Counted from the first letter of the stretch, positions 27,963-36,857 are shown. The stretch: 64,000 nucleotides of DNA from Heyndrickxia camelliae (GCF_002844575.1 NZ_PIQO01000020.1:17668-81667); one strand, 5' to 3'. The notes: generated by a model from the letters alone, not told the origin. Numbers and translations: made by a program.

Positions 27963-28550
27963 TTAAACAAGCTTATTTGCTATTTCTCCAATCGAAGTAT
28001 CCTTTGTTCCTTGTCCAATTGCGTTAAACTTCCATTCGCCATCATGACGATATATTTCCCCTGGAATAAGCGCTGTTAATCCACTATAGTTTTCGGATAA
28101 GTTAAAATGTGCTAGTTCAACATTTGTCATATTATCCACAATTCGAATAAATGCATTTTCAATCATTCCAAAATCTTGTTTTCTTTGAACAGGCTGATAA
28201 ATATTAACAACAAACTGAAGACGATGAATTCTGGAAGGAACTTTATGTAAATCTATGAAAATTTGCTCATCATCACCATCGCCATCACCAGTAAGATTAT
28301 CTCCTGTATGACGAACACTCCCACACTGACTAGTTAAATTCCCAAAATAGATAACATCATGCTTACTTTCTAGCTTTCCAGCCTCATTTAACATTATAAC
28401 AGAGGCATCACAATCAATGTTGGGTGTTTTTGTTCCAAACAATCCTTTTTTCTTCACTGGATCCCATCCAAGACCAATTAACAATGAGCTTAATCCTGCA
28501 TTACCTTTTGTTAAATCAATTTTTTGACCTTTTGCTAAAGAAATAGCCAA
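27963..28550 (-). CDS. TerD-family stress protein, divergent first copy
   Basis: 195 residues. The start is TTG at 28550, with GGGAG 8 bases before it; the GTG at 28559 overlaps that site. The protein then opens AISLAKGQKIDLTKG like its paralogs. It is the most divergent of the three. It has an inserted loop KKKGLFGTKTPN near residue 34, an altered metal site IDCDASVIML, and the acidic loop [16 protein letters not shown] retained. First gene of the unit behind the ECF-type promoter at 28687-28714. Confidence 0.88.
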   Translation of the reverse strand: MAISLAKGQKIDLTKGNAGLSSLLIGLGWDPVKKKGLFGTKTPNIDCDASVIMLNEAGKLESKHDVIYFGNLTSQCGSVRHTGDNLTGDGDGDDEQIFIDLHKVPSRIHRLQFVVNIYQPVQRKQDFGMIENAFIRIVDNMTNVELAHFNLSENYSGLTALIPGEIYRHDGEWKFNAIGQGTKDTSIGEIANKLV

Positions 28551-28686
28551 TAAAATCACTCCCTATGTATGTTTCTCGACAATATTCTATTAATATTTTA
28601 CTTTATTCATAGACAATTTCCAATAAAAAATACGTTAATTGAATTATTTGTCATCTAGTAATAGTGAATAATTGATTCCCTATTTT

Positions 28687-28714
28687 TATACGATTGTCAT
28701 GAAAAAAAGTTTCA
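28687..28714 (-). promoter_or_regulatory. ECF-type (SigW-like) promoter of the terDDDC unit
   Basis: On the minus strand TGAAAC (28709-28714), exactly 16 bp and CGTATA (28687-28692), the classical SigW pattern. The predicted transcript start is about 130 bases before the first terD start codon. The -35 lies in the loop and 3' arm of the fabF terminator hairpin. In B. subtilis the equivalent yce operon is known to be driven by ECF sigma factors, which supports the call. Confidence 0.7.
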
Positions 28715-28729
28715 GCTTTTTTTCATGAC
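28696..28729 (-). terminator. Terminator of fabF, overlapping the ter promoter
   Basis: Perfect 14-bp stem (28696-28709 with 28716-28729) rich in A/T with a 6-base loop, immediately after the fabF stop at 28732. Its A/T arms supply the T run. Confidence 0.75.
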
Positions 28730-28731
28730 CC

Positions 28732-29964
28732 TTACACAGCCCTAAAAATTAATGCCGAATTATGACCACCAAATCCAAGTGCATTGCTGAGAACCGTTCT
28801 TACATTCTTTTTTCTAGCTAGATTAGGAACGTAATCCAAATCACACTCTGGATCTGGATTTTCTAAATGAATAGTAGGTGGAATAATTCCATCGCGAATC
28901 GTCAATAAAGAAAATATAGCTTCAACCGCAGCTGTTGCCCCCATCATATGACCAGTCATCGATTTGGTAGAACTTATCGGAATTTGATACGCAGCCTCTC
29001 CAAATAATTTTTTTATTGCTGCTGTTTCCGATTTATCGTTATTTTTGGTGCTTGTTCCATGTGCATTAATATAATCAATTTCCTCTTTTTCTATTTTTGC
29101 GTCTTTTAATGCCATCCTCATTACTTCGATGCTCCCCTTTCCTTCGGGAGCTGGACTTGTGATATGATAGGCGTCGCTATTAGTGGCGTATCCGATTATT
29201 TCTCCGTAAATTTCAGCATTTCGCCTAATTGCTGAATCAAGAGTTTCTAACAGAAGGGCACCTGCCCCCTCTCCCATAACTAAACCATCCCTATTTACAT
29301 CAAAAGGTCTACATGCGGATTGAGGATTTGGATTGGTAGATATAGCCCCCATGGCACAAAAAGCTCCAATACCTAGTGGTGTTATAGATGCCTCAGCTCC
29401 GCCAACGACCATCATTTCTGCATCTCCTCTTTGAATCGCCCTATATCCATCGCCGATTGCGTTGGAACTTGAGGCACAAGAAAGAACTATACAATTATTA
29501 TAACCTTTTGCACCTAGTGCAATTGCAACTTGACTCGATGCCATATTGCAAATCACCATCGTTGTTGAAAAAGGGTATACATTTTGATAACCACCATTTA
29601 TTAGGTTTTGATAAGTCTCCTCAAAGCTTTCAATTCCTCCGATGGCTGTGCCAAAGCATACACCTATCCTCTCTGGTAAGACGTCCTTTCCTATTGTTAC
29701 GTCCGCATCCTTTACCGCCATCATAGCAGAAGCAATTGCATATTGAGTAAACCGATCCATTCGATGTCTTTCATTAACTTTTATATAATTAGATAAATCA
29801 AAATCTTTCACTTCAGCTGCCGTTTTTGCTGAAAAGTTAGTTGCATCAAATCTTGTTAAATAATCAATACCTGACTCACCATTGATAACAGATTTCCAAA
29901 TCTCATCTACATGATTTCCCAGAGGCGTAATTGCTCCTAATCCTGTTATAACAACCCTTTTCAT
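28732..29964 (-). CDS. fabF: Beta-ketoacyl-ACP synthase II, orphan paralog
   Basis: 410 residues, full KAS II length. It elongates acyl-ACP with malonyl-ACP. Active-site Cys in the segment LSCASSSNAIGDG (about 162), His in INAHGTSTKNND (about 302) and His in TGHMMGATAAVE (about 338) are all present. The Cys loop reads SCASSS instead of the usual ACATGT of housekeeping FabF, and no other fab gene is adjacent. I therefore suspect a second, specialised synthase. GGAGGGG precedes the ATG. Single-gene unit. Confidence 0.88.
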   Translation of the reverse strand: MKRVVITGLGAITPLGNHVDEIWKSVINGESGIDYLTRFDATNFSAKTAAEVKDFDLSNYIKVNERHRMDRFTQYAIASAMMAVKDADVTIGKDVLPERIGVCFGTAIGGIESFEETYQNLINGGYQNVYPFSTTMVICNMASSQVAIALGAKGYNNCIVLSCASSSNAIGDGYRAIQRGDAEMMVVGGAEASITPLGIGAFCAMGAISTNPNPQSACRPFDVNRDGLVMGEGAGALLLETLDSAIRRNAEIYGEIIGYATNSDAYHITSPAPEGKGSIEVMRMALKDAKIEKEEIDYINAHGTSTKNNDKSETAAIKKLFGEAAYQIPISSTKSMTGHMMGATAAVEAIFSLLTIRDGIIPPTIHLENPDPECDLDYVPNLARKKNVRTVLSNALGFGGHNSALIFRAV

Positions 29965-30050
29965 TTTTTCCCCTCCAATATATATGATGATATAACCTTA
30001 TTTCGACATATTATTTAAAAAACCTCCAATATTTACTAAATGACTTCATA

Positions 30051-30083
30051 AAAAAATCCAAATTGGTATCACAGCCAATTTGG
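30051..30083 (-). terminator. Terminator of the liv operon
   Basis: Perfect 9-bp stem CCAAATTGG/CCAATTTGG (30058-30066 with 30075-30083) followed on the minus strand by T7, 25 bases beyond the livF stop. Confidence 0.85.
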
Positions 30084-30108
30084 AATAATTTCAATAAATT
30101 ACTTAATT

Positions 30109-30816
30109 CTAGTGTCCTCCAAGGTAAGCACTTTTCACCTGGTCACTTTCATTCAATTCGTCCGGCGTACCAGAAAGTACTACACGCCCTGTTTCGATTA
30201 CATAAGCACGATTGGCAATAGATAACGCCATATTAGCATTTTGTTCCACCAATAAAATAGTTGTGCCAGTTTGGCTAATTTCCTCTATGATTCGAAAAAT
30301 CGTCTTAACCAGTAACGGAGCCAATCCCATAGAGGGTTCGTCTAATAAAAGCAGTCGTGGTTTTGCCATCAGCGCTCGGCCCATTGCAAGCATCTGCTGC
30401 TCACCGCCGGATAATGTCCCTGCGGACTGTTTCTTGCGCTCATAGAGCCTTGGAAATAATTGAAATACCTTTTCAAGGTCTTCACGTATACCAATTTTAT
30501 CTTTCCTTAAGAAAGCTCCCAGTTCCAAATTCTCTATTACACTCATATTAGCAAATATCCGTCTTCCTTCTGGAACGTGGGAAATACCTTGCTTCACAAT
30601 TGTTTGGGCAGCCTTGCCGCTTATCGACTTTCCTTCATATAAAACTTCCCCCGTTTTAGGCTTTAACAATCCGGAGATAGTTTTCAATAGAGTACTTTTT
30701 CCAGCTCCGTTCGCCCCAATTAAGGTGACGATCTCTCCCTGATTAATTTCCAATGATACTCCTTTTAGTGCTTGTATATTCCCATAATAAACATTAATAT
30801 TTTCCACTTTTAGCAT
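30109..30816 (-). CDS. livF: Branched-chain amino acid ABC transporter, ATPase LivF
   Basis: 235 residues. ABC ATPase with Walker A GANGAGKST (about 34-42), signature LSGGEQQML (about 136-144), Walker B LLLLDEPSMGLAP (about 156) and the switch His replaced as usual in LivF by LLVEQNA. It overlaps the livG stop by one base (TAATG), with GAGGAGG inside livG, so the two ATPases are translationally coupled. Together with LivG it energises the LivHM permease. Confidence 0.92.
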   Translation of the reverse strand: MLKVENINVYYGNIQALKGVSLEINQGEIVTLIGANGAGKSTLLKTISGLLKPKTGEVLYEGKSISGKAAQTIVKQGISHVPEGRRIFANMSVIENLELGAFLRKDKIGIREDLEKVFQLFPRLYERKKQSAGTLSGGEQQMLAMGRALMAKPRLLLLDEPSMGLAPLLVKTIFRIIEEISQTGTTILLVEQNANMALSIANRAYVIETGRVVLSGTPDELNESDQVKSAYLGGH

Positions 30817-31595
30817 TATGAGACCTCCTCGCCTAAATATGCTTCAATAACCTTAGGATTGTTTCTAATTTCAGACGGAGATCCCTCTGCAATAAGCTGG
30901 CCGTGATCAAGTACATAAATTCTTTCACAAACTCCCATAACCAATTGCATATCGTGCTCAATCAATAATACAGTTAAATGGAATCTTTCACGAATAAAGC
31001 TGATTAAATTCATAAGCTCTTCGGTTTCATTCGGATTCATCCCTGCTGCAGGCTCATCCAATAATAATAACTTGGGCTGAGTAGCAAGAGCCCGTGCAAT
31101 TTCTAATCTTCTTTGCTGCCCATATGGCAAGTTCTTTGCCTTTTCATATAAATATCCATCAAGATTAAATATTTTCAAAAAATCTATTGCCATTTCTTCC
31201 ATTTCCCTTTCACCATTAAAATGGGAAGGAAGTCGAAAAATCGAACTAATAATACCATGTTTTGAATTTGAGTGGTAAGCAACCTTAACATTATCCAGCA
31301 CTGATAATTCATTAAACAGGCGGATATTTTGAAAGGTACGACTGATACCTTTACGTGTAATTTTATATGGCGGAAGTCCGTTTAATCTCTTACCATCCAG
31401 AAAAATATTTCCTTCCGTTGGAACATATACACCTGTAAGAAGATTAAAAAAAGTTGTTTTACCTGCACCATTTGGTCCAATGAGACCAACTAATTCCCCT
31501 TTACTAATCTCTACATTAGTATTGGATACAGCTTTTAAACCACCAAATTGTATTCCTACGTTTTCAACTTTAAGCAACTGTTTGTTTTCCATCAT
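30816..31595 (-). CDS. livG: Branched-chain amino acid ABC transporter, ATPase LivG
   Basis: 259 residues from the double ATG at 31595, chosen because GGGGG lies just before it. Walker A GPNGAGKTT, signature YGQQRRLEIARAL, Walker B LLLLDEPAAGMNPNE and the LIEHDM switch are all intact. The long insert between Q-loop and signature (FRLPSHF region) is typical of LivG. It overlaps livM by 26 bases. Confidence 0.92.
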   Translation of the reverse strand: MMENKQLLKVENVGIQFGGLKAVSNTNVEISKGELVGLIGPNGAGKTTFFNLLTGVYVPTEGNIFLDGKRLNGLPPYKITRKGISRTFQNIRLFNELSVLDNVKVAYHSNSKHGIISSIFRLPSHFNGEREMEEMAIDFLKIFNLDGYLYEKAKNLPYGQQRRLEIARALATQPKLLLLDEPAAGMNPNETEELMNLISFIRERFHLTVLLIEHDMQLVMGVCERIYVLDHGQLIAEGSPSEIRNNPKVIEAYLGEEVS

Positions 31596-32541
31596 GTTTC
31601 CCCCCATCTGATGACTTTCCTTTTTTGAAAAAGGAGGTAATCTCTTTTGTACCTAATAATCCTTGCGGGCGGAAGATCATCATTAATATTAGAACAAGAG
31701 AGTAGATAATCATTCGAGTTTCTGGGTAATCTTGAAGGAATGTAGAAACAATACTTAATAGAATTGCTGCAATCACCGATCCTGAAAGGCTTCCTAAACC
31801 ACCTAATACAACAAAAATTAATATATCAAAGGATTTCATAAAACCAAATGACCCAGGCGATATAATGTAAAAGTTATGGGAATATAGTCCTCCTGCAACC
31901 CCAGCAAAAAAAGCGCCAATGACAAATGCCATTACTTTATAGTAAGTGGTGTTAATCCCCATTGCATCTGCTGCTATTTCATTTTCACGAATAGATATAC
32001 AGGCTCTGCCATGAGTAGAGTTAGTAAAATTAACAATAACTAGAATCGTAATAACCATACACCAAAATGCCCATGGCCAAGTAGTTAGATTATCTACCAA
32101 CATTCCACTGGCACCGCCAACATAATTAATATTTAACAAAGTAATGCGAACGATTTCTCCAAATCCAAGGGTAGCAATCGCTAGGTAATCACCTTTTAAT
32201 CGTAAGCTTGGGATACCAATAATTAATCCTGCAACTGCAGCAGCAATACCACCTACCAATAAGGAAAGTGCAAATGGTAATTGCAATTTCATGGTAATAA
32301 TTGCTGCAGAGTATGCCCCGATTGCAAGGAAACCTGCATGTCCTATGGAAAATTGCCCCGTTATTCCAATAACTAAGTGTAGACTTACTGCCAAAATAAT
32401 ATTAATAACAATAACCATTAGCGTATTAATATAAAAATCATTCATGAACTGTCCAGAGATTAAAAACTGGACAATGGCAAAGACGATTATCGCTGCAAAG
32501 ATATATATGTAAAAACTTTTGAATTGCTTTCTTTTTTGCAT
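31570..32541 (-). CDS. livM: Branched-chain amino acid ABC transporter, permease LivM
   Basis: 323 residues with about nine hydrophobic segments. The LivM hallmarks GQFSIGHAGFLAIGAY (about 66-81), LRLKGDYLAIATLGFGEI (about 110-127) and the coupling-helix region GRACISIRENEIAADAMGIN (about 185-204) are clear. It lies 15 bases after livH, with GGAGACG before the ATG. Confidence 0.92.
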   Translation of the reverse strand: MQKRKQFKSFYIYIFAAIIVFAIVQFLISGQFMNDFYINTLMVIVINIILAVSLHLVIGITGQFSIGHAGFLAIGAYSAAIITMKLQLPFALSLLVGGIAAAVAGLIIGIPSLRLKGDYLAIATLGFGEIVRITLLNINYVGGASGMLVDNLTTWPWAFWCMVITILVIVNFTNSTHGRACISIRENEIAADAMGINTTYYKVMAFVIGAFFAGVAGGLYSHNFYIISPGSFGFMKSFDILIFVVLGGLGSLSGSVIAAILLSIVSTFLQDYPETRMIIYSLVLILMMIFRPQGLLGTKEITSFFKKGKSSDGGKHDGKQTVA

Positions 32542-32556
32542 GTAGTCGTCTCCTTT

Positions 32557-33435
32557 CTATACTTTTTCCTTCATATTTTTTCCAAACAGTCCTGATGGAC
32601 GGAAAATTAAGATAAGAATTAGGACAACGAACGCAACTCCATCTCGCCATAAAGAAAATCCTAATGCACTAACAATTGATTCGATAACCCCAAGTAAAAT
32701 ACCGCCTACCATTGCTCCTGGAATGATGCCAATGCCACCAAGAACTGCAGCAACAAATGCCTTAATCCCCGGAATCATTCCCATTAAGGGCTCAATCTTA
32801 ATGTAATAAATACCAAAAATAACACCTGCAGCACCCGCCAAAGCAGAACCTATGGCGAAAGTGGCCGAGATTGTTCGATCTACATTAATTCCCATTAATT
32901 TGGCCGCTTCTGCATCATGGGAAACTGCACGCATTGCCTTTCCTGTCTTTGTTTTATGAACAATAAATTGAAGAATAATCATAAGTACAATAGATGTAAC
33001 TAGAATTAATATGGATTGGCTGCTAATACTTACACCAAATATGTCAAATGTTTTATTGGGTAAAACATTCCTTGGATAAGCATCAGGCTGCGCTCCGCGA
33101 ATATATACCATTCCGTATTCGATAAATAAAGAAACACCTATTGCCGTTATAAGAGCGGCAATTCTAGTTGCATTCCGCAATGGTTTATAGGCAATACGTT
33201 CTATTAACATTCCAAAAATTGCACATACAAGCATCGATAAAAGCAATGCCGGAAAAAAACCTAAATGTAAATAAGTAATAGAATAAAAACCAATAAATGA
33301 ACCGACCATGAAAACATCGCCATGGGCAAAATTAATTAATTTCACAATTCCATACACCATCGTATAGCCGAGCGCGATTAGTGCATATATACTTCCGAGA
33401 GATATACCATTTACTAATTGTTGTATGAATTCCAT
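32557..33435 (-). CDS. livH: Branched-chain amino acid ABC transporter, permease LivH
   Basis: 292 residues, about eight membrane segments. LivH features: GISLGSIYALIALGYTMVYG (9-28), INFAHGDVFMVG (about 34-45) and the coupling motif GKAMRAVSHDAEAAKLMGIN (about 176-195). It forms the membrane channel with LivM. A hairpin separates it from livJ, so the binding protein is probably made in excess of the permease. Confidence 0.92.
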   Translation of the reverse strand: MEFIQQLVNGISLGSIYALIALGYTMVYGIVKLINFAHGDVFMVGSFIGFYSITYLHLGFFPALLLSMLVCAIFGMLIERIAYKPLRNATRIAALITAIGVSLFIEYGMVYIRGAQPDAYPRNVLPNKTFDIFGVSISSQSILILVTSIVLMIILQFIVHKTKTGKAMRAVSHDAEAAKLMGINVDRTISATFAIGSALAGAAGVIFGIYYIKIEPLMGMIPGIKAFVAAVLGGIGIIPGAMVGGILLGVIESIVSALGFSLWRDGVAFVVLILILIFRPSGLFGKNMKEKV

Positions 33436-33481
33436 TTACGCACTCTCCTTGTATATCATTTTCCTGTCTTAAAACTTTAAT

Positions 33482-33499
33482 AGGGGGACAAGTCCCCCT
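33482..33499 (-). terminator. Hairpin between livJ and livH (partial terminator or mRNA stabiliser)
   Basis: GC-rich 8-bp perfect stem AGGGGGAC/GTCCCCCT with a 2-base loop, in the 80-base gap after livJ. There is no strong T run behind it, so partial termination or 3'-end protection is more likely than a full stop. Confidence 0.5.
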
Positions 33500-33515
33500 G
33501 CTAAGTGGTATTTTT

Positions 33516-34691
33516 TTAAGGATTAATTTTCGCTTTAAATTGTTGTTTACCATCCACGTACTCTAGAATAACAGCCGATTTTACCGGGTTATGTTTATCG
33601 TCAAATGTAAATGTTCCTGTTACTAGCTGTAAATCCTTGGTTTCTTCAAGAGCTTTTTTAATCTTTACTGGGTCACTGCTGCCTGCACGTTTAATTGCAT
33701 CTGCAATCAAATAAAGAGAGTCGTATCCAAGAGCATTAAATCCATCTGGTTCTTGACCATATTTATCTTTGTATGCTTTTACGAAATCTTGAACCTTTTG
33801 ATCCTCTGTATTTCCTGAAGAATAGTGGTTTGTGATAAAGGTATTATTAAGGGCATCTGCACCGGCAATCTCCACTAATTTAGGTGAATCCCATCCGTCA
33901 CCGCCCATAATAGGTACCTTAATACCTAAATCACGGGCTTGTTTCACAATGAGACCTACTTCTTCATAGTAGCCAGGTACGAAAATTACATCAGGATTTT
34001 TTGCTTTAATGTTTGTCAGCTGCGCTCTAAAATCTGTATCTTTCGCTAAATATGCTTCCTCTTTTACGATCTTTCCACCATTTTTGGTGAAGGTATCCTT
34101 GAAGTTGCTCGCAAGTCCTTTTGCGTAATCACTTGAACTGTCAATAAAGATTGCTGCATTCTTCACTTTTAAATTGTTGCTAGCGAAGTTGGCAGATACA
34201 ATCCCCTGAAACGGATCAATGAAACAAGTTCTAAATACAAATTCATTCAATTTCCCCTTATCATAAGTAATATTTGACGCTGTACCAGATGTTGTAATAA
34301 GAGGAACTTTTTTATCATCTACAATTTTTACTTGTGCGAGTGTATCTCCGCTCGTTGCTGCACCAATAATAGCAGACACCTTATCCTGACTAATTAATTT
34401 TAGTGCAGCACTAGTTGCTTCCTGTGCATCTGATTTATTATCGACTTTTACAATTTTCAATTTCTTGCCATCGATGCCTTTTTTATTGATTTCTTCCAAT
34501 GCCAATGCAATTCCCTTATCAGCTGATGAACCGTAAGAAGCAACGGCACCAGACAATTCTAGGTTTTCACCAATGACTATTGTTTTGCTGTCCTTCCCTG
34601 AACCTCCAGTTGATGCAGTTCCACAGCCTGCTATGACACCTGTCGACAGCAATAATGACATCATGATTCCCATAATCTTTTTGTTTTTCAT
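33516..34691 (-). CDS. livJ: Branched-chain amino acid ABC transporter, substrate-binding lipoprotein
   Basis: 391 residues. Lipoprotein signal peptide with the lipobox VIAGC (Cys about 22), then a Ser/Gly-rich linker and a type I periplasmic-binding fold of two lobes. Family features include VIGENLELSGAVASYG, AAIIGAATSGDTLA and FNALGYDSLYLIADAI. It binds leucine, isoleucine and valine or related solutes outside the membrane. First gene of livJHMGF. A CodY-like box lies about 100 bases upstream. Confidence 0.9.
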   Translation of the reverse strand: MKNKKIMGIMMSLLLSTGVIAGCGTASTGGSGKDSKTIVIGENLELSGAVASYGSSADKGIALALEEINKKGIDGKKLKIVKVDNKSDAQEATSAALKLISQDKVSAIIGAATSGDTLAQVKIVDDKKVPLITTSGTASNITYDKGKLNEFVFRTCFIDPFQGIVSANFASNNLKVKNAAIFIDSSSDYAKGLASNFKDTFTKNGGKIVKEEAYLAKDTDFRAQLTNIKAKNPDVIFVPGYYEEVGLIVKQARDLGIKVPIMGGDGWDSPKLVEIAGADALNNTFITNHYSSGNTEDQKVQDFVKAYKDKYGQEPDGFNALGYDSLYLIADAIKRAGSSDPVKIKKALEETKDLQLVTGTFTFDDKHNPVKSAVILEYVDGKQQFKAKINP

Positions 34692-34788
34692 CTTCTGCCC
34701 CCACTTTTGAGATTTTTTGTTAGATGATTTTACTGAGGAATTAGACCCAGTGAAATATCATTTATTTAGGATTATTCCTACAACAAAT

Positions 34789-34803
34789 AATATTCTGAAA
34801 ACA
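34789..34803 (-). promoter_or_regulatory. CodY-like box upstream of livJ
   Basis: AATATTCTGAAAACA matches the CodY consensus AATTTTCWGAAAATT at 12 of 15 positions. It lies about 100 bases before the livJ start, where the promoter is expected. CodY control of branched-chain amino acid uptake is well established in Bacillus, so context supports the match. Confidence 0.45.
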
Positions 34804-34932
34804 TTGTACAAAATTATTTAATTCTCGTCTATACTATATAGGAAAATAGTTCGAAAAATACTAAATTTAATGAAATCATTTAATAATCACATATATTCTC
34901 TTTTTAAGTTCTTTCATTCTATTTTTGACCAT

Positions 34933-34961
34933 AAAAAAAGTAATGCCCTTATAGCATTACT
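34933..34961 (-). terminator. Terminator of the symporter operon
   Basis: Stem AGTAATGC/GCATTACT (34939-34946 with 34954-34961) followed by T7 on the minus strand, 11 bases after the symporter stop codon. Confidence 0.85.
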
Positions 34962-34971
34962 TTCGTTGTTA

Positions 34972-36510
34972 CTAGATATCATTTTCACGATAGCCCGTGT
35001 TCGCTTTAACAGAGACTTCTGCAAAACGTTTAACATCCTGTTTTTTCGACGCGACTGTGCCGATATACGCCCCAATAAACCCGAGAGGTACAGAAATTAT
35101 TGCTGGATTTGTTAAATCAATAAGCGGTTTACCTATAAAAATAGCTGCACCTTCTACTGGTGAAAATACATTTGGACTTATAATTACAAGAATAAGAGAA
35201 GACAGTAAACCACAAAGCATTCCCGTAACTGCCCCCGCTGTATTAAATTTCTTCCAATAGATTGTAAAGATTATAACTGGTAAGTTCGCACTAGCAGCTA
35301 CACAGAATGCAAGGGATACCAGAAAGGCAACATTCATTTTTTGCGCAATGAGTGCAAGTAGAATCGAAAGAATCGCTACACCTACGGAAGCATATCTTGC
35401 GGCTTTCATTTGTTGCTTTTCTGTTACATTTCCTTTCTTAATAATTTGGCCATAAATATCATGGGCAAATGCAGATGCACCTGATAAAACCAGTCCTGCA
35501 ACAACTGCAAGTATGGTTGCAAATGCAACTGCAGATACAAACGACATTAGGAAATCCCCTCCAAGTGCACCTGCCAACAGTGGAGCAGCCATATTTCCAG
35601 CTGCGTTTGCTTCTTTAATTTTATCAAATCCCACAAATGCCGCTGCACCAAACCCTAAGAAAATCGTTAAAACATAGAAAATGCCAATAACCCATGTAGC
35701 AGTTACAACCGAGCTTCTTGCTATTTTTGCATTTTTAACTGTAAAGAACCTCATCAATATATGTGGAAGCCCTGCTGTTCCGAGTACTAGTGCTAACATA
35801 AGAGATAATGTATCCAATGGCATTTTATATTTAACCCCAGGATTTAAATAATCTGAACCAAGTGGCGTAATCGTTTTCATTTCATGAAACATATTTACGA
35901 TATTAAAATTAAATTTATACAATACTAGGAAGGAAATAACGAGTGTACCAATCATCAACAAAACTGCCTTGACAATTTGTACCCAGCTTGTTGCCGTCAT
36001 TCCACCAAATAATACATAGATGGTCATCATGACTCCGACTATTAAAACAGCAGCCCAATAATCAAGGCCAAATAATAATTGGATAAGAGCTCCAGCACCG
36101 ACCAATTGAGCAATCATATAAAAAATTACTATCGTTATCGTACTTAAAGCAGCGACTGCTCTAACCTTTTTTGCATCAAACCTCGAATTTATCATATCCG
36201 CAAGCGTATATTTACCAAGATTTCTTAATGGTTCTGCAACTATAAATAATACAACAAGATAAGCGATTAGAAATCCGATACTGTAGAAAAATCCATCAAA
36301 GCCATTTAAGGCAATCATTCCTGCAATCCCTAAAAAAGATGCAGCAGATAAATAGTCCCCAGCTATAGCAAATCCGTTTTGCCAACCGTTCAGACCACCG
36401 CCAGCGGTATAAAATTCATCGGCGGTTTTTGTTTTCTTAGCAGCATAATAGGTAATGACTAAAGTAAGTGCTACAATGATGAGGAATAAAGTAATGACCA
36501 TTCCACTCAT
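34972..36510 (-). CDS. Sodium/cation:solute symporter, acetate-permease type (ActP/MctC-like)
   Basis: 512 residues with about 13 membrane segments. SSS-family features: DEFYTAGGGLNGWQNGFAIAGDYLSAASFLG (31-61 region), GTAGLPHILMRFFTVK (about 245) and the cation-site Ser/Thr region in TM8. The paired DUF485 gene directly upstream is the classic partner of ActP-type short-chain monocarboxylate symporters, so acetate, propionate or pyruvate is the likely substrate. Overlaps the DUF485 gene by 4 bases (ATGA). Confidence 0.85.
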   Translation of the reverse strand: MSGMVITLFLIIVALTLVITYYAAKKTKTADEFYTAGGGLNGWQNGFAIAGDYLSAASFLGIAGMIALNGFDGFFYSIGFLIAYLVVLFIVAEPLRNLGKYTLADMINSRFDAKKVRAVAALSTITIVIFYMIAQLVGAGALIQLLFGLDYWAAVLIVGVMMTIYVLFGGMTATSWVQIVKAVLLMIGTLVISFLVLYKFNFNIVNMFHEMKTITPLGSDYLNPGVKYKMPLDTLSLMLALVLGTAGLPHILMRFFTVKNAKIARSSVVTATWVIGIFYVLTIFLGFGAAAFVGFDKIKEANAAGNMAAPLLAGALGGDFLMSFVSAVAFATILAVVAGLVLSGASAFAHDIYGQIIKKGNVTEKQQMKAARYASVGVAILSILLALIAQKMNVAFLVSLAFCVAASANLPVIIFTIYWKKFNTAGAVTGMLCGLLSSLILVIISPNVFSPVEGAAIFIGKPLIDLTNPAIISVPLGFIGAYIGTVASKKQDVKRFAEVSVKANTGYRENDI

Positions 36511-36857
36511 GCTCCAACTTCCCCTTTATTTATATTTTCGGATATTACTTCATCCGCAAGCCTATCAAATGTTGCAGCTTTTCTAACATACATAGTACAT
36601 AATACCCAAGTCATGATAAATTGTAAAAATGCAAATACCCATGCCCAAGAGATTTCGCCAAAAGCTTTCTTGTTTAGAATAGTAGTGTAGGAGGTTAGTA
36701 TTGGTAGTGCAAAGTAGAAGACTAAGAAGAAAATACTGCCAGAGATAATAAACTTTTTCTTGGTTGAAACAAGTTCTTTGAATTTACTGGATGAGGCTAT
36801 TGATTCATAATCGATATGCTTGCGACCTTTTTGTTGGGTTTGTTTCCCTTTTTCCAT
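36507..36857 (-). CDS. DUF485 membrane protein, partner of the symporter
   Basis: 116 residues. A basic, polar N-terminus (about 1-35) and two membrane segments (about 37-57 and 72-95) match DUF485 (YjcH-like). It has the family YESIASSSKFKELVSTKKKF-type N-terminal helix. The role is unclear, but it nearly always precedes actP. GGGAAGTG lies before the ATG, and the stop overlaps the symporter start, showing coupling. Divergent from the kyn operon. Confidence 0.85.
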   Translation of the reverse strand: MEKGKQTQQKGRKHIDYESIASSSKFKELVSTKKKFIISGSIFFLVFYFALPILTSYTTILNKKAFGEISWAWVFAFLQFIMTWVLCTMYVRKAATFDRLADEVISENINKGEVGA

